NCBI GenBank assembly: GCA_024398055.1
Contig: CP073749.1
Span: forward strand, 3,968,594 to 4,032,593
Origin: a bacterium SCSIO 12741
GTDB taxonomy: Bacteria > Bacteroidota > Bacteroidia > Flavobacteriales_G > Salibacteraceae
DNA: 64,000 nucleotides
Direction: 5' to 3'
The position numbers and the translations under genes are program-made. Shown in pieces: positions 27,973 to 36,819 of this stretch. Each line of letters starts with the position of its first letter. The stretch's first letter is position 1. Below the pieces are notes generated by a model. It was not told the origin of the DNA, did not search any database, and saw only the letters and a program-made list of their open reading frames with translations.

Positions 27973-28695
27973 TCATGGCTTATAGTCCACAATGCCATTT
28001 AATAAGATTCTTCGATTGGTTTTGGATTTAATGGATTCGGATAAAGAAGATAATACAAAGTACAGTTTTGCATCCTTGCTGCTTAGATCTTGCTCAGCCC
28101 GAAAAGACGAGTTGACAAAGAGCATTTCTATTTTAATTCGTTGTGGATATCGGTTGAACATCATGGGAAAAAGCACTTCAGGATAGTCATTAATACCACC
28201 ATCCACTTTGATGACCGCTTCAGTTGGTAGGTCTTCTGAATCATAGATCCAAACTGGGAGCGCATTGTGATCAATTAACTTGAGTCCTGTTAAGGTATCC
28301 TCTCCATCAATGAATGGATTTTCCAAGGGTTCAAACTTTACGGAGTCTAATCCTGGATTCTCGCTTTCCTTTCGAAGGGAATTATCAGGAAGCAGAACGT
28401 AAACGGACCTATCCTTTACCGAGTGAATTTTGATGGACATAAGCTCACTATTTGATTTCCAAAACACTTGATAAAAAAGACTGTCTACCTGGTATTGATC
28501 GCACCAATAGGGCATACGTTCAGGCATCTTTGACATAATTCCGGCAGCAATTTCAGGATTGTCTTGAGCCCATTTCTCGATGGCTGAATAAGAAATGGAG
28601 TAGCGCATTCCCTTCACTTCTTGGGCAGTGATGGATGATTGAAAGAACAATAGCAGAAAAAGGAGGGAAATTAGGGAGGATAGGGGGCGAGTCAT
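27973..28695 (-). CDS. exported protein of unknown function
   Basis: A 240-residue exported protein. The ATG at 28695 gives a signal peptide ('MTRPLSSLISLLFLLLFF' to 'SITAQ'); a start 144 bases further upstream adds a lead that is not signal-like. The mature part is beta-rich and acidic, with no domain I recognise. It lies 24 bases before the HEPN gene on the same strand, so the two may share a transcript. Confidence 0.75.
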   Translation of the reverse strand: MTRPLSSLISLLFLLLFFQSSITAQEVKGMRYSISYSAIEKWAQDNPEIAAGIMSKMPERMPYWCDQYQVDSLFYQVFWKSNSELMSIKIHSVKDRSVYVLLPDNSLRKESENPGLDSVKFEPLENPFIDGEDTLTGLKLIDHNALPVWIYDSEDLPTEAVIKVDGGINDYPEVLFPMMFNRYPQRIKIEMLFVNSSFRAEQDLSSKDAKLYFVLSSLSESIKSKTNRRILLNGIVDYKP

Positions 28696-28854
28696 GATTA
28701 GTTTTAAAATTTGCGCCGAAAGTAGGACTTTCTCATGTACCACTTGGTTCAGCACAATGCAGTAAGGTCCAAATGACGCTCTGTAAGGAGAGGGATCTTT
28801 TACCGGTAGTACGCCTAATTTATTACTTTGGTCTTCCAACTAAATCAACAAAAT

Positions 28855-29376
28855 ATGTCTCGATTATTTCTGCTTACCGCCTTTGCCTCTCTTTTTTTGA
28901 TTCTGAACGCCTGTCAGAAGAAAGGTTGCACCGATCCGGTGGCTAAGAATTATGACGACCAAGCCAAAGAGGACGATCAGTCTTGCGAATACATTTATGG
29001 ATGCCAGATGGCTGCGGCAGATAATTATTGTGCTGAATGTACCCGAAGTGATAACAGTTGTACCTATTCGGGCTCGGTGGTTTTTTACCTGCGCGAACAG
29101 GATGTTTCTACCTTTAACTTCTACAATATTATGGACTTAACGGTTTACTTGGATGGAGAGAAAAGGGGAGTGATAGACGTTCTTGGGAGGGCTTATCGTT
29201 CCAATGGATTACCGAGTTGTTATTCGGACAATACCGTGACGGCTGATTTTAAGTATGACAACGGAGAATTTAAGGAGAAGCATACGCTGGAAGTGAAATA
29301 CGATAACCGGGTTTTGTATACCATTCAATTGGAAACCCGAACGGATAAGTGCCTTCCATTTTACCTTTCTTATTGA
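28855..29376 (+). CDS. small lipoprotein with 'TDPxAxNYD' calcium-like repeat
   Basis: A 173-residue lipoprotein. The ATG at 28855 starts a lipoprotein signal ('LFLILNAC', Cys in lipobox). Right after comes 'CTDPVAKNYDDQAKEDDQSC', the short Cys-bounded motif often repeated in Bacteroidota surface proteins, where Asp and Asn could bind calcium. Then 'CQMAAADNYCAEC' with further Cys. The second half is beta-rich. The function is unknown; it is likely anchored in the outer membrane. Confidence 0.82.
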   Translation: MSRLFLLTAFASLFLILNACQKKGCTDPVAKNYDDQAKEDDQSCEYIYGCQMAAADNYCAECTRSDNSCTYSGSVVFYLREQDVSTFNFYNIMDLTVYLDGEKRGVIDVLGRAYRSNGLPSCYSDNTVTADFKYDNGEFKEKHTLEVKYDNRVLYTIQLETRTDKCLPFYLSY

Positions 29377-29557
29377 TCAAGTTGAACCAGATGACTGGCC
29401 CATTGGTTTTGTTCCCGCAGTCTTGTATCAATCCGGCTTTTTGATATCTTCGTTCGGGCTGTTGCAGGCCTATCAATTCATTTAAACGACGGCTGTAGAG
29501 CAGGGATATTTTGATAATAGATAGATTCTTTTGTAAAGCGCTTTTATTTTTGGTTTA

Positions 29558-31372
29558 ATGCCTTCCTCGGAACCTCATTTTATAGCTGATAAATCGATTG
29601 CTGTTCTTCCGTTCGTCAATATGAGTTCGGATCCGGATAACGAGTATTTCAGCGATGGAATTACCGAAGAGATTATAAATGCGCTCACCAAGATTAAGAG
29701 CCTCAAAGTAATTGCCCGTACTTCTTCTTTTGCTTTCAAGAACCAGCACATGGACGTGAGGGAGATTGGCAAGCAGCTTGGTGTACAATCGGTTTTGGAA
29801 GGTAGTGTTAGGAAGGCACAGAATCAATTGCGTATTACAGCCCAGCTCATTGATGTTTCGGATGGGACGCATATTTGGTCACAGATCTTTGATCGGGAAA
29901 TGACCAATATTTTTGCCCTCCAAGATGAGATAAGTCTCCTCATCGCTGATCAGCTCCGGGAAAATTTCGGGCATTTTGATGTACAGGATCATTTGGTCAC
30001 TGCACCTACGCTGAGCCTTGAGGCCTACAATTTTTACTTAAAAGGTCGTTACCATCACCTCAAGTGGAATCGAGCTGATTTGCTTTTGGGTATTGAGTAT
30101 TACAAGGAAAGCATTCAGCTGGACCCGACTTTTTCCCTCCCTTATTTTGGAGCAGGATTGTGTTCTGGTATTTGTGCCTCCTGGGGATTTATTCCTTACG
30201 AGCAAGGTATGCAAGATGCCCAAGAATACCTGGAAAAGGTGATGCAGTTGGACGAAGACTCTTACCTGGGCTATTTTGCTTTGGCAACCATTAGCCTATG
30301 GGGAAATTGGAATTTTGAGCAAGCCTATCGGGAGGTGAATAAGTCCATTCAGTTGAATCCCGCTTTTACCGATGCACTTGAGGCCTTAGCCGAGTTACAC
30401 TTGGCTTTGGGACAATTTGAACAAGCTCAGGAAAACTGCCAAAAAGCCATTGAGTTGAATCCCTTATCGGCCAATCATTATTATACCCAGGGGATGATCC
30501 ATTACCTCATGGGACATTTTGATAAAGCCATTGCCAGCATGGAGGCTTCGCTAAAGGTAGATTCTGAATTTGCCTTGGCTATTGAGGTTATCGTAGCTTG
30601 TAACATACAATTGGGCGATTACCAGGCGCTCAACCGTTTTCTCTTAAGTCGGCCACAAGTGGAGGAACCTACCAAATGCCGAGCCTTGTTTCAACTCATC
30701 CATCCCAACGAGCCGGTGGATGTGAACCTGGAAGAGGTGAGGGATCAAGTCAATGCAAGTGCAGCCAGTTTGATCAATTGGGATTTGTACCTACAGGTGC
30801 ACATGGGCAACCACGAGTTGGCCCTGGAAATTTTGGAAAAGGCCATTGCCGTAAGATCCGGGCAGTTGATCAATTTCAACAATGATCCTTTTTTGACGCC
30901 GTTGCACAAGCTGGATAAGTTTCAGCAACTCTTAACGCAGGTGTATCCCGGTTCCTTTGACTGGCAAAACGAAGCACTAAAACCAGTGGTGGAGGTTTCG
31001 ACCAAGGCATCGGTGCTCTCCAAGGATGAATTGGAAAAACACTTAGCTTCGATCCAACAGGCGTTGGTGGAGGAGAAGTTGTATTTGGATCCGTCTCTCA
31101 ATTTGAAGCAATTGGCCCAGGAAATAAACCTTCACCCTAATAAGCTTTCCTGGTTGATCAACGAGAAGTTTGGCAAAAACTTTAATGAATACATCAACGA
31201 GTATCGTCTCCATGCTTTTAAGGAGATGGCCCTTGATGCAAGCAACAACCACCTGACCTTATTAGGAATGGCTTACGAAAGTGGTTTTAATTCCAAATCG
31301 GTTTTCAACTCCTTCTTTAAGAAGAGGGAAGGTACTACTCCTAAAAACTGGCTAAAGGAACAGGCTGATTAA
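29558..31372 (+). CDS. TolB-like/TPR/AraC transcription factor
   Basis: A 604-residue regulator with three parts. Residues about 10-125 form the TolB-like/FlgO-type domain ('SIAVLPFVNMSSDPDNEYFSDG', 'LEGSVRK...LRITAQL') that is common before TPRs in cyclase-linked proteins. About 150-440 is a run of TPR helices ('AIELNPLSANHYYTQGMIHYLMG'). The last 100 residues are an AraC-type double helix-turn-helix ('LKQLAQEINLHPNKLSWLINEKFG', 'MAYESGFNSKSVFNSFFKK'). No membrane segment is visible. It is likely a cytoplasmic regulator whose TPRs sense a partner. Confidence 0.92.
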   Translation: MPSSEPHFIADKSIAVLPFVNMSSDPDNEYFSDGITEEIINALTKIKSLKVIARTSSFAFKNQHMDVREIGKQLGVQSVLEGSVRKAQNQLRITAQLIDVSDGTHIWSQIFDREMTNIFALQDEISLLIADQLRENFGHFDVQDHLVTAPTLSLEAYNFYLKGRYHHLKWNRADLLLGIEYYKESIQLDPTFSLPYFGAGLCSGICASWGFIPYEQGMQDAQEYLEKVMQLDEDSYLGYFALATISLWGNWNFEQAYREVNKSIQLNPAFTDALEALAELHLALGQFEQAQENCQKAIELNPLSANHYYTQGMIHYLMGHFDKAIASMEASLKVDSEFALAIEVIVACNIQLGDYQALNRFLLSRPQVEEPTKCRALFQLIHPNEPVDVNLEEVRDQVNASAASLINWDLYLQVHMGNHELALEILEKAIAVRSGQLINFNNDPFLTPLHKLDKFQQLLTQVYPGSFDWQNEALKPVVEVSTKASVLSKDELEKHLASIQQALVEEKLYLDPSLNLKQLAQEINLHPNKLSWLINEKFGKNFNEYINEYRLHAFKEMALDASNNHLTLLGMAYESGFNSKSVFNSFFKKREGTTPKNWLKEQAD

Positions 31373-31592
31373 TCCTCGGCATTCGATAGAATCCTTCCTT
31401 TCTCTCTTCGCCACTGACCTTTCATGGGATTGGATGGGCGTTGGCACCAAAAGTGCGAAATCTCACCTCCGATCCAAAAAGTGTTGATTTTCATCAAGAG
31501 GTCCGCAATTACATTTTGGAACGCGGATGCCTTTTGATCACCCCTTCTTTGCCTCAGGAATTTTTTCAAAAACATCATTAAAACTCCTGAAA

Positions 31593-32807
31593 ATGAAATC
31601 TATACTACTTTCTAATCTTTTGATTGCCGGGCTGATTCTTTTGGCCCCGTCCTGTAAGAAAAAGGACCAAAACATTACTACAACCGATGAGTTGAGTGAA
31701 GCCTTAACTGAAATCCATGATTTTTCGCAGGTCCCCGGATTTGCTGTTTCCGTGGTGAAGGATAACCAATTGGTTTACCAGCAGTCTTTTGGAAGCGCCA
31801 ATTTGGAACAGCGATCAGCCTTTACCAACCAGACCTCTTTACCCATTGGATCAATAAGCAAAACCTTTATTGGAATTGCAGTAATCAGAGCCATTGAAGA
31901 GGGCTACTTTACCTTGGAGACGGATATAAACTCCATTCTACCCTTTACAGTTAGAAACCCTAAAAATCCGGAGGCGATTATTCGGGTAAAGCATTTGGTG
32001 ACCCATACATCAGGACTGATGGATAATCAGCAGATGTATTTGAAGGCTTATTACCAATTGCCCGATGATAAAGGAAATGGGGCCGGAGCTGAAGCCTTGA
32101 AATCGGCCATGGGTATGCAAATGCGCGATGGAGTTTCTCTGGAGGAATACCTCAGGAGCTATTACCTCCCCAATGGGAAGTACTATAGCTTGGATAATTT
32201 CAGCTCGGAGCAACCCGGGAGTAAGTGGAGATATTCTAATGTGGCCAGTTCGTTGTGTGCCTTTTTGGTGGAGTCCGCTACGGAAATGCCCTTTAAGGAG
32301 TATGTGAAAACCAAGGTATTGGCGCCTTTGTCCATGTCTTCCAGTTCATACTATATCGAGAATCAGAATCCCAATCAATTGGCTACCCTTTATTGGGATA
32401 GGAAAACACCTTTACCTCCTTATGCAAACGATTCATATCCGGATGGAAGCTTGTATACCACCAACGACGACTTAGCCAAATACCTGCTTGAAATGGTTAA
32501 TCAAGGCTCTAAGGTACTTCAGTCTAACGAGTCTTATAATCAACTTTTTAAACCTCAATTGGCTTCTGGAGTGGTCCCGGCATCGATGGCACAAAACCAA
32601 GGCACGTTCTGGTTTATTAACGATCAGCAGCTCACTCACGACGGGGGAGACCCAGGTATTTCCTGTCACCTTGAGTTTAACCAACGCACCGGATTTGGGT
32701 ATCTCATTCTTACCAATATGGACGCGTCAACGCCAGATCATAAATCGGAGTTCCACCAATTTCTTCGTCAGGTTCGGTTTTCTCTGGATCAATTTTCAAG
32801 AAACTAA
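31593..32807 (+). CDS. serine hydrolase lipoprotein (beta-lactamase/PBP4-type fold)
   Basis: A 404-residue lipoprotein. The ATG at 31593 gives a lipobox ('LLAPSC'); an upstream start adds a non-signal lead. The serine hydrolase fold has 'GSISKTF' (S-x-x-K), the 'WRYSN' tyrosine motif (Y-x-N), and 'HDGGDPG' in place of the KTG-type box. Such class C-like hydrolases include peptidases and esterases; a resistance role is not implied. It follows the TolB/TPR/AraC gene by 220 bases on the same strand. Confidence 0.88.
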   Translation: MKSILLSNLLIAGLILLAPSCKKKDQNITTTDELSEALTEIHDFSQVPGFAVSVVKDNQLVYQQSFGSANLEQRSAFTNQTSLPIGSISKTFIGIAVIRAIEEGYFTLETDINSILPFTVRNPKNPEAIIRVKHLVTHTSGLMDNQQMYLKAYYQLPDDKGNGAGAEALKSAMGMQMRDGVSLEEYLRSYYLPNGKYYSLDNFSSEQPGSKWRYSNVASSLCAFLVESATEMPFKEYVKTKVLAPLSMSSSSYYIENQNPNQLATLYWDRKTPLPPYANDSYPDGSLYTTNDDLAKYLLEMVNQGSKVLQSNESYNQLFKPQLASGVVPASMAQNQGTFWFINDQQLTHDGGDPGISCHLEFNQRTGFGYLILTNMDASTPDHKSEFHQFLRQVRFSLDQFSRN

Positions 32808-32840
32808 TTCATTCCCTAGCAAACATTAATACTTACTACC

Positions 32841-33536
32841 ATGAAACGTTTACCCTTTTACTTTCTCTTCGTTCTTCTAATTGCCCTGATATCTTCAGGA
32901 GAGCTTCAAGCTCAAAAACTTACGGTTGGTCTAAGAGCTGGAACCAGTGTGTTTAAAGTTCACAACGAAGACATTAACTCCAAGACTAAGTTTACTTCTG
33001 GGCTGGCCTTTGCCGTTCCTATTGACATTCAATTGAACAAACGATTCTCGCTTCAGCCCGAAATAGCCTTTGTTCAAAAAGGCGTTCGATTTGAGAATCA
33101 CTGGGAAACCGACGTGCGAACCACGGACGTGAAAACCAATTACCTGGAAATACCGGTTTTGTTCAAAGCCAACTTCGGCAAGAACAGGCTGAAAGGTCAC
33201 GTATTTTTGGGTCCAAGCTTCGGATACGCCACCAATCGCTACACGGTGAAGCAAATAGGAGACGCAGATAAAAAGATCAATGGCGTTTCTTTCATCGATG
33301 GGCCTGGAGCCAAGAGTAAGCGGTTTGAAATGAACGTTGTGGGTGGAGTTGGAGCTTCTTTTCAATGCGGCCCAGGATCGATTCTGTTAGATGCCCGATA
33401 CAGCCTTGGCCTCACCGACAACACCAAATTCAAAGGGGAAAAACCCGGTGTTTGGAGCAAAACGACCAATCGAGGAATGACCTTTTCTTTAGGATACTCC
33501 GTGCCGCTTTCCTTTATGCCCTGGGCTCATCGATAA
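32841..33536 (+). CDS. outer-membrane beta-barrel (PorT-like)
   Basis: A 231-residue outer-membrane protein. A signal peptide ends 'ELQAQ'. The mature part has the outer_membrane_beta-barrel_2 pattern: 'KLTVGLRAGTSVFKVHN', 'RFSLQPEIAFVQKG', 'TNYLEIPVLFKANFG', 'HVFLGPSFGYATNR' and a late 'FSLGYSVPLSF'. These small barrels are often linked to T9SS or transport. It starts 33 bases after the serine hydrolase gene and may share its transcript. Confidence 0.88.
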   Translation: MKRLPFYFLFVLLIALISSGELQAQKLTVGLRAGTSVFKVHNEDINSKTKFTSGLAFAVPIDIQLNKRFSLQPEIAFVQKGVRFENHWETDVRTTDVKTNYLEIPVLFKANFGKNRLKGHVFLGPSFGYATNRYTVKQIGDADKKINGVSFIDGPGAKSKRFEMNVVGGVGASFQCGPGSILLDARYSLGLTDNTKFKGEKPGVWSKTTNRGMTFSLGYSVPLSFMPWAHR

Positions 33537-33720
33537 TATCAATGATTTCTAATCCCCCAAACTTCGATGATGAAACCTCTACGATCGACACCCAAAACAG
33601 GAATAGCCTTTTGGGCTATTGCCGAACCCATTTTAGCCGGTAACTGGCCAGATGGAACTCAAAATCCAACCACCAACCGACCAAAAGTTGGAAAACAGAA
33701 TTACCTAAATCAAAAAGAAA

Positions 33721-34518
33721 ATGACTAAAAAAAATGTTCTCGTAGCTGGTGCTACGGGTTACCTGGGGCAGTTCGTAGTGAAGGAACTCCTCAGTAGAAA
33801 CTACAACGTAAAGGTTTTAATCCGAAAAAAGAGTCAGCAGGAAATGTTTGACGGAGTACACCAGTTTTTTCTGGGGGATATTACGCAGCCAGAGACTTTA
33901 CAAGGTATTTGCGATGACGTAGATTGGGTCTTTACCTCCGTTGGAATCACTCGTCAGAAAGACGGATTGACCTACATGGATGTAGATTATCAAGGCAATA
34001 AAAACTTGCTGGATGAAGCCGTAAAGGCAGAGGTTAAGTCCTTTTTGTATGTGTCTGCCATTGGTGGAAATCAGCTTCGGCATTTAAAGATTTTTGAAGC
34101 CAAGGAACGTTTTGTTGACGATTTGCGCTTATCCGGATTGCCTTACACCGTTATGCGTCCAAATGGTTTCTTTTCAGATATGAAGGATTTTCTGGAAATG
34201 ACCAAAAAAGGAAAGGCCTACTTCTTTGGACATGGGGAGAATAAGCTCAATCCCATACACGGTAAGGATTTAGCAGTGGTATGTGCCAATCACCTGGCAT
34301 TGCCCTTGGGTATGGAAATTACGGCCGGCGGACCTGATATTTTAACCCAGAATGAAATCGCTCAGCTTGCTTTCGATGCCTGGAATCAGAAAGGGAAATT
34401 CGTCCATTTACCCGATTGGATGCGGCGATTGACCCTGTTTATTCTTCGAAGCTTTACTTCTCCTAAAACTTATGGCCCCTTGAATTCTTTCTCACGTTGG
34501 CATCTTTCGACAACATAG
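33721..34518 (+). CDS. NAD(P)-binding SDR/epimerase protein, frameshifted near 3' end
   Basis: The frame as read gives 265 residues. The N-terminus is a Rossmann fold, 'VAGATGYLGQFVVKELLSRNY', with 'FLYVSAIGG', the later 'RPNGFFSDM' and 'NPIHGKDLA', as in atypical SDR/NmrA-like proteins. After residue 253 ('YGP') the frame turns into unlike residues and stops. If one base is added at the C run at 34476-34479, the protein continues 'LEFFLTLASFDNIAPKYG' and 'HRLKDFFEAEV' to a TAG at 34584-34586 and has 288 residues, which is the usual C-terminus of this family. So the true gene is 33721-34586. Confidence 0.85.
   Translation: MTKKNVLVAGATGYLGQFVVKELLSRNYNVKVLIRKKSQQEMFDGVHQFFLGDITQPETLQGICDDVDWVFTSVGITRQKDGLTYMDVDYQGNKNLLDEAVKAEVKSFLYVSAIGGNQLRHLKIFEAKERFVDDLRLSGLPYTVMRPNGFFSDMKDFLEMTKKGKAYFFGHGENKLNPIHGKDLAVVCANHLALPLGMEITAGGPDILTQNEIAQLAFDAWNQKGKFVHLPDWMRRLTLFILRSFTSPKTYGPLNSFSRWHLSTT
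34476..34479 (+). other. probable 1-base deletion in C run (frameshift site)
   Basis: Four C residues within the SDR-type gene. A fifth would restore 'GPLEFFLT' and the family-like C-terminus ending at 34586. It is either a consensus error or a true disabling indel. Confidence 0.7.
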
Positions 34519-34671
34519 CTCCAAAATACGGGGTGCATCGGTTGAAGGATTTCTTTGAAGCCGAGGTTGCGAAGAAGACTAAATAGGTGCTGAATCTCAT
34601 GCAAAGTAGAATCCCGGACGTTTCCTGTCCGCTTATCGGCAAGATTTGTACAGACATTAATTCTATCTGAA

Positions 34672-35817
34672 ATGAAAAAGCTCGGTTTATTATTCATCGG
34701 TATAGCAAGCACATGCTTACTTATGGGACAAAGCAATCAAGACAAGGTACTTCAACGAATCGATCGTCTTCTTGAACGGGAACTCAAGAAGAAAGACGTA
34801 CATAATGTGTATTTGAGCCTTTATTCGCCCTCCAAAGATTTTGAATGGCACTCCGCCAAGGGAACCTTCAAAGATGGGAGTGAGGTGACCTTGAAGAACC
34901 CGTTTTATACGGCAAGCATTGGTAAAACTTTTACGGCAACGGCCATAGGTCTGCTCGTGGATCAGGGAAAGATTCGATTTGAGGATCCGATTTCGAAGTA
35001 CTTGACCCGTGAAACGACGGATGGCCTACACGTATGGAATGGAGTAGACTATAGTGATTCCATCCAGGTTTCGCATTTGTTGCAGCATACTTCTGGTTTA
35101 CCCGACTACTTTGATACCCAAACCCTGGATGGTACACCCAGCCTTTTCGAATTGCTGGTCACAGATCCCAATCGGTTCTGGACACCCGAGGAGTTGATTT
35201 CCTTTTCCAAGGCTCATTTCAAACCTTCCTTTTCTCCAGGCAGGGGGTACCGGTACACCGACACAGAATATGTGTTGCTCGGTATGATCATCGAAAAGGT
35301 GAGTGGCATGGCCTTACACGACTTTTTGGCTACACATATTTTCGATCCACTTACGATGAATCAGACCTACCTCAATCAACGATCTCAGCCGAGCTCATCT
35401 GTTCAAACTATGGCTGAAATGTACCTGGGCAGCCAGGAGATCAGCACATTTAAGAGTTTGAGTGCAGACTGGGCAGGGGGAGCTATTGTTTCAACAGGAA
35501 AGGATTTGATCACCTTTCAGAAGGCATTGATGAAAGGGGAGTTGGTGTCTGAGCAAACCTTGGCCCTCATGCAGCAATGGACGCCGGAAACCAAGGGCAT
35601 GACCTATGGCTTTGGCTTGCGTAAGATTGAATTTAAGGAACTGGCCCCGATCTTACCCAGGTGGCATGTGGTTGGTCATTCCGGATTGAATGGTACTTCG
35701 ATGTATTACTGCCCTGAATTGGATATGTACCTGGTGAGTACCTTGAATCAATTGGAAACGTCAAAAGAAGCCGTAATGCTGATGGTGAAAGTGCTGATGC
35801 AGTGTGAGAAGATTTGA
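34672..35817 (+). CDS. exported serine hydrolase (beta-lactamase class C fold)
   Basis: A 381-residue exported protein. The N-terminal run ('GLLFIGIASTCLLMGQS') is a signal peptide. The catalytic motifs are 'TASIGKTF' (S-x-x-K), 'YRYTDTEY' in the place of the Y-x-N motif (here Y-T-D), and 'HSGLNGT' near the end. It is a D-alanyl-D-alanine carboxypeptidase or esterase type rather than a proven beta-lactamase. It differs from the serine hydrolase at 31593 in the tyrosine motif and in having no lipobox. Confidence 0.87.
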   Translation: MKKLGLLFIGIASTCLLMGQSNQDKVLQRIDRLLERELKKKDVHNVYLSLYSPSKDFEWHSAKGTFKDGSEVTLKNPFYTASIGKTFTATAIGLLVDQGKIRFEDPISKYLTRETTDGLHVWNGVDYSDSIQVSHLLQHTSGLPDYFDTQTLDGTPSLFELLVTDPNRFWTPEELISFSKAHFKPSFSPGRGYRYTDTEYVLLGMIIEKVSGMALHDFLATHIFDPLTMNQTYLNQRSQPSSSVQTMAEMYLGSQEISTFKSLSADWAGGAIVSTGKDLITFQKALMKGELVSEQTLALMQQWTPETKGMTYGFGLRKIEFKELAPILPRWHVVGHSGLNGTSMYYCPELDMYLVSTLNQLETSKEAVMLMVKVLMQCEKI

Positions 35818-35850
35818 AATTTGAATTCTGAATTCTGAATTTTGAATTGA
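35812..35850. repeat. short AT-rich tandem motif (TGAATTC/T)
   Basis: Directly after the serine hydrolase stop, a degenerate array of TTGAA and TGAATTC units, four to five copies over about 39 bases. Such intergenic 'GAATTCTGAATTTTGAATT' strings are frequent in Bacteroidota. The rest of the 289-base gap to 36107 holds nothing else I can name. Confidence 0.5.
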
Positions 35851-36106
35851 CTCATGCCTAATTGAGTGTTTTTAAACTCGCTAATTCTTGTTGGTCGCAT
35901 TTTGAGGCCCTTTGAATCATAGCCCATTAAGTCCAAAGCCACACTTTCCTATCAGGATGAAATCCCTTTAAATCCGCCGGAAACTTGCACTGTTGAATCG
36001 TTGGAGTGGGTTCATCCTATGGCCATCTGATTCAGAATTAAAGCCTCCTATGTAGGGGGTGAATTCATCAAATAACAAAAACATCTGAAACGAAAAACAA
36101 TTGATT

Positions 36107-36757
36107 ATGAAAAAGTTAATGATTACCCTTTTGCTTGCAAGCAGCTTCACCGCATTTGCCCAAAACGACCTTAAACTGACCAAGGAACTCTCGGTGATGC
36201 ACAAATACCGGGTGAGCGTGCCCCTGATTATTGTTCCTCAGTTATTTACCAAATCCTGGGATGATAAAACGAATACCCGGCACATTGAATTTCACGTTAA
36301 ACGCAACCTGGATAACAAGAACATTGTTGGGGTGAAATTTGCCACCTGGAGATTGTTTCAACCCATGGGCATCCAATGGTCTGATGGACTTACCGATAAA
36401 ATCGATACCGAAACAGAGTTCTACCCAGGTCACGTTCGGGAAACCGGAATTGGGGTGTCCTACCAACGTATGATTTGGAAAGGCTTATTCACCAGTATTG
36501 AGGTTTTGCCCCAGTTTAAAATGTACTTAGATGAAAGCGGCACCAAAGTCGGCACGGGATTCAAGCTGTACAACTCCGTGCACCTTGGTTATCATTGGGC
36601 CATAGGCAAGAAGAAACGCTTCTTCTTCGAGCCTCAAGTTCATTGCAACTTCTGGGTAATCGATACCGGTACACCAGCCGAGTTTAAAGCCCTGGATGAC
36701 AAATGGAAGAACTACTTTCTGTTTGAGCCCAATCTTTACTTTGGGGTGAATTTTTAG
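36107..36757 (+). CDS. outer-membrane beta-barrel-like protein
   Basis: A 216-residue exported protein. The ATG at 36107 gives the signal peptide ('MKKLMITLLLASSFTAFAQ'); a TTG six bases upstream is unnecessary. The mature chain has eight or so amphipathic strands with Tyr, Trp and Phe ('YHWAIGKKKRFFFEPQVHCNFWV') and ends 'FEPNLYFGVNF', the aromatic terminal residue of barrels. No family assigned. A strong terminator follows 14 bases after the stop. Confidence 0.8.
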   Translation: MKKLMITLLLASSFTAFAQNDLKLTKELSVMHKYRVSVPLIIVPQLFTKSWDDKTNTRHIEFHVKRNLDNKNIVGVKFATWRLFQPMGIQWSDGLTDKIDTETEFYPGHVRETGIGVSYQRMIWKGLFTSIEVLPQFKMYLDESGTKVGTGFKLYNSVHLGYHWAIGKKKRFFFEPQVHCNFWVIDTGTPAEFKALDDKWKNYFLFEPNLYFGVNF

Positions 36758-36771
36758 GGGAGAGATATTTG

Positions 36772-36810
36772 CCGCAGCCTATTCCGTGTTTTTGGGGAGG
36801 CTGCGGTTTT
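36772..36810 (+). terminator. rho-independent terminator
   Basis: A perfect 9-bp stem (36772-36780 with 36798-36806) followed by TTTT on the plus strand, just after the barrel gene. The minus-strand side has no T run. Confidence 0.8.
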
Positions 36811-36819
36811 GCGTTAATC

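Noticed and set aside
33602-33620. Hairpin (AATAGCC/GGCTATT) after the PorT-like gene as a terminator
   Set aside because: No T run follows and the stem is only seven bases.
31593-35817. Two serine hydrolases as antibiotic-resistance beta-lactamases
   Set aside because: The motifs fit the wide class C-like family of peptidases and esterases; nothing points to beta-lactam hydrolysis.
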